From the NCBI RefSeq assembly GCF_001693385.1, contig NZ_CP016428.1, forward strand, positions 3,100,001 to 3,164,000: DNA of 64,000 nucleotides, given 5' to 3'. The notes below the pieces were generated by a model. The model ran no database searches, was not told the origin of the DNA, and saw nothing but the letters and a program-made list of their open reading frames with translations. Below, one piece after another: positions 24,325 through 35,657 of this stretch (the stretch's first letter is position 1; every line of letters begins with the position of its first letter). The stretch is from Bradyrhizobium icense (GTDB taxonomy: Bacteria > Pseudomonadota > Alphaproteobacteria > Rhizobiales > Xanthobacteraceae). A program made the translations under genes and the position numbers.

Positions 24325-25929
24325 CTATAACCCGGTGCCGGCGCTCATGATCGGTTTGTGACGCGGCCGCCGCCTGTCCTCGGCGACTGCGGTGACGGCG
24401 GGTTCGGGCTGCAGCGGCGGGGCCTCCTCGGCCATCGGCGCCAGCGCGCTCATCACGCGTTCCGGCGGGAAGGTGACGATGACTTCGGTGCCGATACGCA
24501 GCTTCGATTTCAGCGTGAAGGTGCCGCCATGCATGTCGATCAGGCTTTTCGCGATCGGCAAGCCAAGGCCCGCGCCCTGTTCGGCCGATTTGATCGAGTT
24601 GGAGCCCTGGCCGAACGACGCCAGCACGATCGGGATCTCGTCCTCGGCAATGCCGGAGCCGGTGTCCTTGACACTCAGATACTGTCCGCCTGAAGCAGTC
24701 CAGCCGACCTTGAGCCAGATATCGCCGCCCGGCGGGGTGAACTTGATCGAGTTGGACAACAAATTGAGCACCACTTGACGCGTGGCGCGCTCGTCGCCCC
24801 AGATCCGGGGCATACCGTGTTCGAACACCTCGTGAATGGTGATGCCGCGGCTGGTGGCGCGCAGTTTTAGCAGATGGTGGCAATCGGCGACGACATGCAC
24901 CAGTGACACCGCTTCCTCATTGAGTTCGTAGCGGCCGGCCTCGATCCGCGACAGATCGAGAATCTCATTGATGAGATTGAGCAGATGGACGCCCGAGTTG
25001 TGGATGTCGGCGGAATATTCCTTGTAGACGGGCACGGCGTGCGCGCCGAAAATTTCGCTCTTCATCACCTCGGAGAAGCCGAGGATCGCGTTCAGCGGCG
25101 TGCGCAGCTCGTGGCTCATCTGCGCCAGAAAGCGCGACTTGGCCACGTTGGCGGATTCGGCGCGGTGCCGCGCTTCGTCCGAGATCGCCTTGGCCTGTTC
25201 CAGTTCGCCGATCAGCGCGTCCTTTTCGGCGCGCGCTTCCAGGGTGGCCAGCGTCGTCGAATGGAGCTGATGGGCGAGCAGAGCAAAATAGGCTTCGGCG
25301 GCGACCGCAAGCAGCGCGAGCGCATAATTGTCGAAAGTCCCGCCCATCACGAAATTGAGCGCGATCGCAGCCGTCACCGGCGCGGTTGCCGCCACCGCCG
25401 CAATGGGGAGCGTCGCCGCCAGCATGCTCGACACCGCAATCACCAGCAGCATCAGGAACATCATCATCGTGTTCGAGACGGTGTCGAGGCCGGCCGGATG
25501 GAGCAGGATCGCAGTCCAGCACAGGCCGTAGAGCAGATCGAGCAGCACGAAGCGCGTCTGCCATCGGCGCGTGGCGGCAAGCGTCGGCTGTTCGCCGAGG
25601 AAGCGCTTGCAGTTGCGAATGATGGCGGCATGGATGCAGAGCATGCCGACCGTCCAGATCGTGGCCGGCACGGCGTACTTCCAGAGGCCGAACAGCACGC
25701 CGGTCGCAACCACCAGCAGCATGACGACGAAGGAGGCAGATACCCGGGTCTGGGCGTATTGCCGGAGCAATTCGGTATCGAAGGCGGGGCGGGTGCCGCT
25801 GGTCGACGTTAACCGATCCCGCGCCTCGCGCACCCGCTGCGCCGCCACGCGCCGGGTGTTGATCGCTGGTGCGACCGGCGCTTCTGCCGGAAGCTGGACA
25901 ACCTCGGGCTTCTCTGCGGGGCTACTCAT
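24325..25929 (-). CDS. Membrane sensor histidine kinase, PleC-like
   Basis: The ATG at 25929 gives 534 residues. An N-terminal basic cytoplasmic stretch is followed by five or six membrane helices (ASFVVMLLVVATGVLFGLW, MMMFLMLLVIAVSSMLAATL, YALALLAVAAEAYFALL). A coiled linker leads to a HisKA domain (SRFLAQMSHELRTPLNAILGFSEVMKSE) and HATPase_c (LLSNSIKFTPPGG, DTGSGI, GAGLGLPIAKSLIDMHGG). The HisKA sequence with PLNAILGFSE resembles PleC/DivJ-type kinases of alphaproteobacterial cell-cycle networks. A CtrA-type site lies about 100 bases upstream. The role in cell-cycle or polarity control is inference. Confidence 0.85.
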   Translation of the reverse strand: MSSPAEKPEVVQLPAEAPVAPAINTRRVAAQRVREARDRLTSTSGTRPAFDTELLRQYAQTRVSASFVVMLLVVATGVLFGLWKYAVPATIWTVGMLCIHAAIIRNCKRFLGEQPTLAATRRWQTRFVLLDLLYGLCWTAILLHPAGLDTVSNTMMMFLMLLVIAVSSMLAATLPIAAVAATAPVTAAIALNFVMGGTFDNYALALLAVAAEAYFALLAHQLHSTTLATLEARAEKDALIGELEQAKAISDEARHRAESANVAKSRFLAQMSHELRTPLNAILGFSEVMKSEIFGAHAVPVYKEYSADIHNSGVHLLNLINEILDLSRIEAGRYELNEEAVSLVHVVADCHHLLKLRATSRGITIHEVFEHGMPRIWGDERATRQVVLNLLSNSIKFTPPGGDIWLKVGWTASGGQYLSVKDTGSGIAEDEIPIVLASFGQGSNSIKSAEQGAGLGLPIAKSLIDMHGGTFTLKSKLRIGTEVIVTFPPERVMSALAPMAEEAPPLQPEPAVTAVAEDRRRPRHKPIMSAGTGL

Positions 25930-26029
25930 CGAACAACACAAATCCTGCCCGCGAACCGCGCGGGCTTTTGCATTGTCTATCTGTGCCGCTAAATCATTAA
26001 GCGATGACTTAAAGAGCTAAAAATTCTCG

Positions 26030-26044
26030 TTAACGGGAAGTTAA
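26030..26044 (-). promoter_or_regulatory. CtrA-type binding site upstream of the PleC-like kinase
   Basis: TTAACGGGAAGTTAA matches the CtrA consensus TTAA-N7-TTAA. A degenerate copy with an eight-base gap lies at 25997-26012. Both are in the AT-rich region about 70-115 bases before the kinase start. Control by CtrA is inferred. Confidence 0.45.
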
Positions 26045-26068
26045 AATTAACCTGTCGGGCAGATGGAA

Positions 26069-26097
26069 CCCCGCTTCTGATGGGATAAGAAGCGGGG
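26069..26097 (-). terminator. Hairpin terminator after the hydroxyacid dehydrogenase gene
   Basis: CCCCGCTTCT and AGAAGCGGGG form a perfect ten-base stem with a nine-base loop, 34 bases past the stop of the minus-strand dehydrogenase gene. It separates that gene from the kinase gene on the same strand. Confidence 0.75.
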
Positions 26098-26130
26098 GCT
26101 TTGCTCGTTGCCTTAACCTGTTTCTTTAAC

Positions 26131-27003
26131 TCAACGCTCCAGCCTGGCCAAAAGGCTCGACGTATCCCAGCGCTTGCCGCCCATCTTCTCGACCTCGGCG
26201 TAGAACTGATCGACGAGGGCGGTCACCGGCAGGTTGGCGCCGTTGCGGCGGGCCTCGGCGATGCAGATCGAAAGATCCTTGCGCATCCATTCGACGGCGA
26301 AACCGAAGTCGAACTTGCCCTCGTTCATGGTCTTGTAACGGTTCTCCATCTGCCAGGACTGCGCCGCGCCCTTGGAGATGGTCTCGATCACGGCCGCAAC
26401 GTCGAGCCCCGACTTCTTGGCGAAGTGAATGCCCTCGGACAGGCCCTGGACCAGACCTGCGATGCAGATCTGGTTGACCATCTTGGTGAGCTGGCCGGCG
26501 CCGGCGGGCCCGAGAAGTTTGCACATTCTTGCATAAGCGCCGGAAATGATCGGCTCGGCAGCAGCATAGGCGTCTTCCTTGCCGCCGCACATCACCGTCA
26601 GCACGCCGTTTTCCGCACCCGCCTGGCCACCGGACACCGGCGCGTCGATGAACTTGAAGTCGGCCTTGACGGCGGCGGCGTCAAGCTCGCGGGCGACTTC
26701 GGCGGAGGCGGTGGTGTGGTCGACGAATATCGCGCCCTTTTTCATGCCGGCGAAGGCGCCATCGGTACCGATCGTGACCGCGCGCAGGTCGTTATCGTTG
26801 CCGACGCAGCACATCACGAAATCCTGACCCTCGGCCGCGGCCTTCGGCGTCGGCGCGGTGCGCCCGCCGAACTTGTCCGCCCACTCCTTCGCCTTGGCTC
26901 CGGTCCGGTTATACACGGTCACCTCGTGGCCGCCTTTTTTCGCCAGATGTCCTGCCATGGGGAAGCCCATTACGCCGAGACCGATAAAAGCGACTTTAGC
27001 CAT
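26131..27003 (-). CDS. Beta-hydroxyacid dehydrogenase (2-hydroxy-3-oxopropionate reductase / 3-hydroxyisobutyrate dehydrogenase type)
   Basis: ATG 27003 is preceded by AAGG; the product has 290 residues. The N-terminal Rossmann motif is VAFIGLGVMGFPMAGHL, followed by the NADP-type loop YNRTGAKA. The family signature FIDAPVSGGQAGAENGVLTVMCGG contains the substrate-binding Ser-Gly-Gly. The catalytic Lys is in GPAGAGQLTKMVNQ. The close relatives are tartronate semialdehyde reductase (garR/glxR) and 3-hydroxyisobutyrate dehydrogenase (mmsB). The sequence does not decide between them, and no linked glyoxylate or valine genes are present. Confidence 0.85.
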   Translation of the reverse strand: MAKVAFIGLGVMGFPMAGHLAKKGGHEVTVYNRTGAKAKEWADKFGGRTAPTPKAAAEGQDFVMCCVGNDNDLRAVTIGTDGAFAGMKKGAIFVDHTTASAEVARELDAAAVKADFKFIDAPVSGGQAGAENGVLTVMCGGKEDAYAAAEPIISGAYARMCKLLGPAGAGQLTKMVNQICIAGLVQGLSEGIHFAKKSGLDVAAVIETISKGAAQSWQMENRYKTMNEGKFDFGFAVEWMRKDLSICIAEARRNGANLPVTALVDQFYAEVEKMGGKRWDTSSLLARLER

Positions 27004-27177
27004 GTGAGTTACCTTGGAGTTTTCGCCGGCGACGTTGGGCCGGCCGGACGGTGTTTTTTGGAGGAGCCGCACCATACAAGCTGCGCAGGGCAGGGCAACG
27101 CCTTCGTTGGTGGGCGAGGGCGGATTCGTGCTAGGATAGGTTCCTCAAGAACCTCACAAAAAAGGGAGTGACATCGC

Positions 27178-27615
27178 ATGGGCGTCAGCGTGGGCGTGCT
27201 CGACCATTTCAACATCCGGACCCGCAACCTTGCCGATACGGTCCGGTTCTATGAGGACATTCTGGGCCTGGAAAAGGGCGCCCGGCCCAATTTCGCATTT
27301 CCGGGGGCGTGGATGTACAGCGAGGGCAAGGCGGTGGTGCACCTCGTCGATATTTCCAAGACCGACGAGCCGCAAAAGCCCGATTCCGGCGTTGTCCATC
27401 ATGTCGCGTTTGCCAGCTACGGCTTTGACGGCATGAAGCGGCGGCTGGAGCAGAAGGGCATGGCATACGACTCCCGCCAGGTTCCGGGCGGTGACCTCTG
27501 GCAGATCTTCGTCAATGACCCCAATGGCGTCATGATCGAACTGAACTACGAGGCGGCCAAGGAGCAGGCGGCTGCCGCCCCGGCGGAGCGGCGGGACGAC
27601 GTGGGAGCGAGGTAG
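27178..27615 (+). CDS. VOC family protein (glyoxalase/dioxygenase superfamily)
   Basis: A 145-residue single-module VOC protein. LDHFNIRTRNLADTVRFYEDILGL is the first beta-alpha-beta unit with a metal-ligand His. VVHLVD and VHHVAFASYGFDGMKRRLEQ follow, and IFVNDPNGVMIELNYE carries the last Glu ligand. AAAGGGAG lies eight bases before the ATG. The family includes lyases, isomerases and resistance proteins; the reaction here is unknown. It stands alone between a dehydrogenase gene and the Mrp gene. Confidence 0.85.
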   Translation: MGVSVGVLDHFNIRTRNLADTVRFYEDILGLEKGARPNFAFPGAWMYSEGKAVVHLVDISKTDEPQKPDSGVVHHVAFASYGFDGMKRRLEQKGMAYDSRQVPGGDLWQIFVNDPNGVMIELNYEAAKEQAAAAPAERRDDVGAR

Positions 27616-27677
27616 CCTTTTGCGCTGAACCGCTCTATGGGTCGCATCGGACTGGCATGGCGCCTTGGAACGAGGCT

Positions 27678-27703
27678 CCGCTTTCGGACTTGCTCCGAAG
27701 CGG
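27678..27703. repeat. Short palindromic hairpin between VOC and Mrp genes
   Basis: CCGCTTTCGGA and TCCGAAGCGG pair around a short CTTGC loop with one bulged base. It resembles the small dispersed palindromes common in Bradyrhizobium spacers. Confidence 0.4.
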
Positions 27704-27790
27704 GTCGGATCGCGTCAAGAAAGCGCGCCAACACAAGAGAGTAAGGCCCGGTTCTCACTCGGAACCGCAAGGGCTTCAGGAGATGCGCGA

Positions 27791-28924
27791 GTGAGCGTAA
27801 CGCAGCAACAGGTTCTCGATGTCCTTGGCCGGGTGGCCTCGCCTCGCGGCGTGCCGCTGACCAATGCCAACGTGCTGTCGGTGATCTCGGTTACCGACGG
27901 CAAGGTGTTCTTCTCCATCAATGTCGACGCCGCCGAGGCTAGAGCCTGGGAAAGCGTGCGCGCGCAGGCCGAAGCCGCGGTGCGTGCTATTCCCGGTGTG
28001 AGCACGGCGATGATCGCGCTCACGGCCGAGCGCAAGCCCGGATCGCCGCAGGCCGCGCCTGTGGCCCATCGGCATTCGCATGGCGTGCAACCCGCTTCCG
28101 CCCACCGCCCGCCGCAAGGCGCGGCGTCGCCGATGTCGAAACAGGCAGAGATTCCTGGCGTTGCCGCCGTCATCGCGGTGGCTTCGGGCAAGGGCGGCGT
28201 CGGCAAGTCGACCACCGCGCTCAACCTGGCGCTCGGCCTGCGCGACCTCGGCCTGCGTGTCGGCCTGCTCGACGCCGACATTTACGGCCCGTCGGTGCCG
28301 CGGCTCACCGGCATCAACTCGAAGCCGCAGCTCAACGACGATCGCAAGATGATTCCGATCAAGCGTTTCGGGCTTTCGATCATGTCGATCGGCTTCCTGG
28401 TCGAGGAAGACACCGCGATGATCTGGCGCGGGCCGATGGTGATGTCGGCGATTACCCAGATGCTGCGCGACGTGGCATGGGGCACGCTCGATATTCTCGT
28501 CGTCGACATGCCGCCCGGTACGGGGGACGCGCAATTGACGCTGGCACAGAACGTCCCGCTGAAGGGGGCGGTGATCATTTCGACCCCGCAGGACCTCTCC
28601 CTGATCGACGCGCGGCGAGGGCTTGCGATGTTCAAGAAGGTCAACGTGCCGGTGCTCGGCATCGTCGAGAACATGAGCTACTTCCAGTGTCCCGAGTGCG
28701 GCACGCGCTCCGACATTTTCGGCCATGGCGGCGCGCGTCATGAAGCGGAACGGCTGGGCGTCCCGTTCCTGGGCGAGATCCCGCTGCACATGTCGATCCG
28801 GACCACCTCGGATGAAGGCAATCCGGTGGTGGCGAGCGAGCCTGATGGCCCGCATGCCGCGATCTACCGGGCCATCGGGACCAGGGTCCGCGACCAGCTT
28901 CAGGGCGCCATTGCCGCGGCCTGA
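27791..28924 (+). CDS. Mrp/ApbC-type Fe-S cluster carrier ATPase
   Basis: The GTG at 27791 is preferred because it starts the conserved N-terminal MIP18-like domain (QQVLDVLGRVASPRG) and AGGAG lies upstream; the product has 377 residues. The MinD-like ATPase domain begins with the deviant Walker A VASGKGGVGKSTTALNLA (about residue 130). It carries DADIYGPSVPRL, DMPPGTGDAQLTL and the CPECGT cysteine pair that binds a bridging cluster between two subunits. The protein loads iron-sulfur clusters onto apo-proteins in the cytoplasm. It is monocistronic. Confidence 0.92.
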   Translation: MSVTQQQVLDVLGRVASPRGVPLTNANVLSVISVTDGKVFFSINVDAAEARAWESVRAQAEAAVRAIPGVSTAMIALTAERKPGSPQAAPVAHRHSHGVQPASAHRPPQGAASPMSKQAEIPGVAAVIAVASGKGGVGKSTTALNLALGLRDLGLRVGLLDADIYGPSVPRLTGINSKPQLNDDRKMIPIKRFGLSIMSIGFLVEEDTAMIWRGPMVMSAITQMLRDVAWGTLDILVVDMPPGTGDAQLTLAQNVPLKGAVIISTPQDLSLIDARRGLAMFKKVNVPVLGIVENMSYFQCPECGTRSDIFGHGGARHEAERLGVPFLGEIPLHMSIRTTSDEGNPVVASEPDGPHAAIYRAIGTRVRDQLQGAIAAA

Positions 28925-29108
28925 GGTGGCTTTATCCGCGCCCAATAAGACTTTCGTTTAATCAGTGCAGTCATGCCTTTGTCGCGTTTTCGAACGCGAA
29001 CTTCCGTGTTAAAGCGCCCCCCGCCAGAGCGCCCCGGATGCCGTGGAATTCGCCCCGCCGGAGTAAAACGCTCGAGGGAATTTGGGAAACGACCCGAAGG
29101 AGACTTGA

Positions 29109-30197
<1,089 letters not shown>

Positions 30198-30230
30198 TCG
30201 GAGCCGGATACCTTTCCCAAATTGCTACAA

Positions 30231-30266
30231 CAAAGCCCGACCTTCGCAAGAAGGTCGGGCTTTTTC
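30231..30266 (+). terminator. Rho-independent terminator between the two TRAP binding-protein genes
   Basis: AAGCCCGACCTT and AAGGTCGGGCTT form a twelve-base stem around a short loop and are followed by a run of T. It lies about 35 bases after the first binding-protein gene, so the two paralogues are mainly separate transcripts. Confidence 0.8.
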
Positions 30267-30367
30267 GCGTTTCCATCCAATTACTTATGGAAATCTCCAG
30301 CCGGATGCTCCATGCTGGTTCCAAGCCTCGACACGAAGGCTGACTGACACAACCAAAAGGGATGAAT

Positions 30368-31456
<1,089 letters not shown>

Positions 31457-31482
31457 TTTCGTCGAACCTGCCAAGCAAGCAA

Positions 31483-31516
31483 AAACCCCGGAGCGAAAGC
31501 TCCGGGGTTTCTTTTT
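31483..31516. terminator. Bidirectional terminator between convergent TRAP genes
   Basis: AAACCCCGGAGC and GCTCCGGGGTTT form a twelve-base stem with a GAAA tetraloop, followed by CTTTTTT on the plus strand and preceded by an A run for the minus strand. It serves the binding-protein gene and the convergent permease operon. Confidence 0.88.
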
Positions 31517-31545
31517 TGGGGAAGCGGTTGACTTGACCCGGGGCG

Positions 31546-33201
31546 CTACTGTTTGGGTTGGCCGAAATCAAGTGGCGGCAACTCGATCTGCGGCACTTCG
31601 ATCTTGATCGAATTCGGATCGATGTTCGATGCCACGCCCTTGTAGTGCATCACCATCGCCGGGAACATGATGACCAGTATTACCATGATGACCTGGATCA
31701 CCACGAACGGCACCGCGCCCCAATAGATCTGGCCGGTTGTCACGGGGTCCATGCGCTTGCCGGTAATGCGGTCGATATAGGATTCCTTTGGCGCCACCGA
31801 TCGCAGATAAAACAGCGCGAACCCGAATGGCGGGTGCATGAACGACGTCTGCATGTTGACGCCGAGAATGACGCCGAACCAGATCAGGTCGATGCCCAGT
31901 TTTTCCGCCGCGGGTCCGAGCAGCGGAATGATGATGAAGGCCAGTTCGAAGAAGTCGAGGAAGAAGGCCAGGACGAAGACGAGGGCGTTGACGAAAAGGA
32001 GGAAGCCGATCTGGCCGCCGGGCAGGGAGGTCAAGAGATGCTCGACCCAGATGTGGCCGTTCACGCCATAGAACGTCAGCGAGAAAACGCGCGCGCCGAT
32101 CAGGATGAAGATCACGAAGGCTGACAGCTTGGCCGTCGATTCCGTCGCTTGCCGGATCAGATCCCAAGTCAGCCGGCGCTTGGCAGCGCCGAGAATGAGG
32201 GCGCCGGCCGCGCCCATCGCGCCGCCTTCCGTCGGCGTGGCAATGCCGACGAAGATCGTGCCGAGCACCAGAAAGATCAGGAACAGCGGCGGCACCATCA
32301 CGAACGTCGTCTGCTGTGCCATCGCGGAGAGGAAGCGGAAGCCGGTAAACTTGTGAATGAGCCAGTTCGCCACCGCCACGAAGAAGGCGAACAGGATGCC
32401 ATAGAACATGCTGAGCACGACATAATCGGCGCCGCGCGATTCCGAATGGCGCATCATGAACCAGCCGAAAACGCAACTGGCGATGAAGAGGACGCCGAGC
32501 GACCAAAGTCCGCGGCTGCCATCAGGCTCGCGGAAGCCGACCGCCTCCGCTGGCAGACCCGGAGCAGCCTTGGGAAAGATCATGCTTACCAGGAACGCGT
32601 AGCCGGCATACAGAGCAGCGAGCACCATTCCCGGGATGAACGCGCCCTCGTACATGTCGCCGACCGACTTGCCGAGCTGGTCGGCCATCACGATCAGGAC
32701 GAGAGAGGGAGGAATGATCTGCGCCAGCGTACCGGAAGCGGCGATGACGCCGGTCGCCATCCTTCGGTCGTAGCCATAGCGCAACATGATGGGCAGCGAG
32801 ATAAGGCCCATCGAGATGACGGAAGCGGCAACGACACCTGTGGTCGCCGCGAGCAACGCGCCGACGAAAATGACGGCATAGGCGAGGCCGCCGCGGACCG
32901 TGCCGAACAACTGCCCGATGGTGTCGAGCAGATCCTCGGCCATACCGGATCGTTCGAGTACCAGGCCCATGAACGTGAAGAATGGAATGGCAAGCAGCGT
33001 GTCGTTGTTCATCACGCCGTAGACGCGCTCAGGCAGCGCTTGCAGGAAGTCCGGGCGGAACTCGCCGAGCTCGATGCCGACAAAGGCGAAGATCAGTCCA
33101 ACCGCGCCGAGCGAAAATGCCGCCGGATAGCCCAGCAGCAGGATGATCACCAGCGAGGCGAACATGATCGGCGCCATGTTGGCGATGAGAAAAGCAGTCA
33201 T
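31546..33201 (-). CDS. TRAP transporter large permease (DctM), copy 1
   Basis: A 551-residue membrane protein, longer than typical DctM because of extra sequence near the middle (GFREPDGSRGLWSLGVLFIA) and a hydrophilic tail (SNIDPNSIKIEVPQIELPPL). Many helices are visible, for example MFASLVIILLLGYPAAFSLG and the conserved LLAIPFFTFMGLVLERSGMA. The elevator-type transport core continues with ASGTLAQIIPPSLVLIVMADQLG and TPTEGGAMGAAGALILGA. It would carry the substrate with Na+ after delivery by the DctP protein. The small permease gene lies 28 bases upstream. Confidence 0.92.
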   Translation of the reverse strand: MTAFLIANMAPIMFASLVIILLLGYPAAFSLGAVGLIFAFVGIELGEFRPDFLQALPERVYGVMNNDTLLAIPFFTFMGLVLERSGMAEDLLDTIGQLFGTVRGGLAYAVIFVGALLAATTGVVAASVISMGLISLPIMLRYGYDRRMATGVIAASGTLAQIIPPSLVLIVMADQLGKSVGDMYEGAFIPGMVLAALYAGYAFLVSMIFPKAAPGLPAEAVGFREPDGSRGLWSLGVLFIASCVFGWFMMRHSESRGADYVVLSMFYGILFAFFVAVANWLIHKFTGFRFLSAMAQQTTFVMVPPLFLIFLVLGTIFVGIATPTEGGAMGAAGALILGAAKRRLTWDLIRQATESTAKLSAFVIFILIGARVFSLTFYGVNGHIWVEHLLTSLPGGQIGFLLFVNALVFVLAFFLDFFELAFIIIPLLGPAAEKLGIDLIWFGVILGVNMQTSFMHPPFGFALFYLRSVAPKESYIDRITGKRMDPVTTGQIYWGAVPFVVIQVIMVILVIMFPAMVMHYKGVASNIDPNSIKIEVPQIELPPLDFGQPKQ

Positions 33202-33229
33202 CTAGTCCCCCTGAGATCGCGCCCGACGA

Positions 33230-33889
33230 TCAGCGTTTTTCGATCGCCTCGACGAGGTGCTCGACCTCGGCCTCGAGGGCATGCATCTGCGATGCGTGTG
33301 GATCCGGAATTAGGCCGCGCATGACGGCGATTCGCTTGATCAGTTCGGAAATGCCCTGAGCGAACAGGAGCACGAAGCCGATGATGATGAGCGATTTGGC
33401 CGGCCATTGCGGCAGACCACCGGCATTGCCGGACTGCTCGTTGATTTCAACCGAGCGCATGAAGAATGGACCGCCCGTGATGATCATCACGATGCAGAGC
33501 GGCAGCAGGAAAAAGACGTGGCCGACGACGTCGATGATATTGCGGCCGCGCCTGGAAAACAGGTTGTTCACGATATCAATGCGGATGTGCTCGTTGTCGA
33601 GCAGTGTCCAGGGCGAGCACAGCAGGAACACTATGCCGAACAGCACCCACTGCAACTCCAGCCAGGAATTCGACGAAACGTCGAAAGTCTTGCGCACGAT
33701 CGCGTTGACGGCCGAGATGAGCACGGCCACCAGGATGAGCCATGCCAGGCGTTTGCCCGTCCACCGTGTGAACGCGTCGATTCCCCGGCTCAATTTCAAG
33801 AGCGATTGCAACGATGACCCTCCCAGACTGACCCCTGCCGTCTTGACCACGCTGTTGGGCGCAGCCGGCTTATCCTGCCGAGCTAGCAT
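33230..33889 (-). CDS. TRAP transporter small permease (DctQ), copy 1
   Basis: A 219-residue protein with four membrane helices, the DctQ form. LAWLILVAVLISAVNAIVRKTFD leads to SSNSWLELQWVLFGIVFLLCSPWTLLDNEHIRID, with the conserved hydrophilic loop before helix 3. ITGGPFFMRSVEINEQSGNAGG and WPAKSLIIIGFVLLFAQGISELIKRI end the domain. An acidic tail follows (MHALEAEVEHLVEAIEKR). It scaffolds the large permease in the inner membrane. The N-terminal 35 residues are poorly conserved, so the start may be further in. Confidence 0.88.
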   Translation of the reverse strand: MLARQDKPAAPNSVVKTAGVSLGGSSLQSLLKLSRGIDAFTRWTGKRLAWLILVAVLISAVNAIVRKTFDVSSNSWLELQWVLFGIVFLLCSPWTLLDNEHIRIDIVNNLFSRRGRNIIDVVGHVFFLLPLCIVMIITGGPFFMRSVEINEQSGNAGGLPQWPAKSLIIIGFVLLFAQGISELIKRIAVMRGLIPDPHASQMHALEAEVEHLVEAIEKR

Positions 33890-34049
33890 GAAGCCGACGC
33901 ACCAAACCAGCGCGCGCTGCCGCCGTCAATCGGAAGTTTGTTGATATTGAAGGGGAATATATCGCCTGCGGAATACCGTTGCGCCTTGGCCCGGGCGGCA
34001 GGCCGGGGGCATGATTTCGTCAACGAGTCATTGTTTGCAGGACCAACTT

Positions 34050-35657
34050 CTACTGCTGCTTGAGTGGACCTAAATCCAGCGTCGGCAACTCGACCTGCGG
34101 CACCTCGATTCTGATCTTGCTGAGATCCTCCGCGCTCACCGGCTTGTCCAGCAACGCGGTAACGGTCCAGGGGAAAGCGATCACCAGCACGACCATGATG
34201 ACCTGCAGGCCGATCCAGGGGATCGCTCCCCAATAGATGTCGGAACTCTTGACCTCCTTGGGCGCCACGCCGCGCAGGTAAAACAGCGCAAATCCGAACG
34301 GCGGATGCAGGAACGACGTCTGCATGTTGACGCACAGCATCACGCCGAACCAGATCAGCGCGGCATCCGCGCCGACCACCGGCGCCAACACCTTTTGCGC
34401 AATCGGCGCAACCATCGGCAGGATGATGAAGGCGATCTCGAAGAAGTCGAGGAAGAACGCAAGGAAGAAGATGAACAGGTTGATGAAGATCAGGAAGCCC
34501 CAGACCCCGCCGGGGACCGAGGTCAGCATGTGCTCCAGCCAGACGCCGCCGGAGACGCCGAGGAACACCACGGAAAAGCAGGTCGAGCCGATCAGGATGA
34601 ACACCACCATCGAGGTGATCCGCATCGTCGTCTGATAGCCCTGCCGGATAAGCTCGCGGAGGTCGGGAATCCGCACCGCCTCCAGACAAATCCAGATCAC
34701 CGCCAGATAAGTGATTGCGAACGCGATCTTGAACAGAAAGCCGCCCGTGTAGAGGATTCCGAGGATCGTTCCGACGCCTGCGGCGACGATGCCGATCAGC
34801 AGAATCCTGTTGCCGGCCGCGCTGAATTCCTTGTGGTGTATTGCGGCAAGCACGACAGCGCCGACGGCGCCCATCGCGCCGGCTTCGGTCGGCGTCGCCA
34901 GGCCCAGCATCATGGTGCCGAGCACGACGAAGATCAGCACCGCCGAGGGGATGATTCCCATCAGGCATTTTCGCCACAGCGGCCAGCCGGTCAGCGTCAA
35001 CGCCGACTTCGGTACCGGCGGCACGTGGTCCGGCTTGATGATGCCGAGCAGAAAAGTGTAGCCGGCGAACAGCGCGATCTGGAACAGCGACGGTCCCCAG
35101 GCGCCGAGATACATGTCGCCGACCGACTTGCCGAGCTGGTCGGCCAAAACGATCAGCACCAGCGACGGCGGCACCAATTGAGTGATGGTGCCCGACGCCG
35201 CCAGCACACCGGTGACGTAGCGCATGTTGTAGCCATAGCGGATCATCACCGGCATCGAGATCAGCGCCATGGCGATGACCTGCGCCGCCACCGTGCCGGT
35301 AATCGCGCCGAGGATGAAGCCGACGATGATGACGGAGTAGCCCAATCCGCCGCGCACCGGGCCGAACAACTGACCCATCGAATCCAGCATATCCTCGGCC
35401 AGGCCGCATCGTTCGAGGACGGCGCCCATGAAGGTGAAGAAGGGGATCGCCAGCAGCAATTCGTTGGCCAGCACGCTGCCGAAGATGCGGCCCGGGATCG
35501 CCTGCATGAAGCTGAAGTCGAAGAAGCCGAGATGGATCGCGAGAAAGCCGAACGAGAATCCGACCGCGGCCAGCGTGAATGCGACGGGAAAGCCGATCAG
35601 CATCGCCAGGATCAGCCCGCCGAACATCAGCGGCGGCATCATTTCCAGCGTGATCAT
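34050..35657 (-). CDS. TRAP transporter large permease (DctM), copy 2
   Basis: A 535-residue paralogue of the permease at 31546-33201. It has the same layout: LLLAIPFFTFMGAVLERCGLAEDMLDSMGQLFGPVRGG, ASGTITQLVPPSLVLIVLADQLGKSVGDMY and TPTEAGAMGAVGAVVLAA. It ends in the same kind of tail (LSKIRIEVPQVELPTLDLG). The start overlaps the small permease stop by four bases (ATGA), so the pair is translationally coupled. Its binding protein is most likely one of the two encoded at 29-31.5 kb. Confidence 0.92.
   Translation of the reverse strand: MITLEMMPPLMFGGLILAMLIGFPVAFTLAAVGFSFGFLAIHLGFFDFSFMQAIPGRIFGSVLANELLLAIPFFTFMGAVLERCGLAEDMLDSMGQLFGPVRGGLGYSVIIVGFILGAITGTVAAQVIAMALISMPVMIRYGYNMRYVTGVLAASGTITQLVPPSLVLIVLADQLGKSVGDMYLGAWGPSLFQIALFAGYTFLLGIIKPDHVPPVPKSALTLTGWPLWRKCLMGIIPSAVLIFVVLGTMMLGLATPTEAGAMGAVGAVVLAAIHHKEFSAAGNRILLIGIVAAGVGTILGILYTGGFLFKIAFAITYLAVIWICLEAVRIPDLRELIRQGYQTTMRITSMVVFILIGSTCFSVVFLGVSGGVWLEHMLTSVPGGVWGFLIFINLFIFFLAFFLDFFEIAFIILPMVAPIAQKVLAPVVGADAALIWFGVMLCVNMQTSFLHPPFGFALFYLRGVAPKEVKSSDIYWGAIPWIGLQVIMVVLVIAFPWTVTALLDKPVSAEDLSKIRIEVPQVELPTLDLGPLKQQ

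Noticed and set aside
33883..35409. 508-codon minus-strand frame overlapping the second TRAP large permease
   Set aside because: It is a shifted frame of a clear DctM gene, rich in Arg/His/Asp in the way high-GC shadow frames are.
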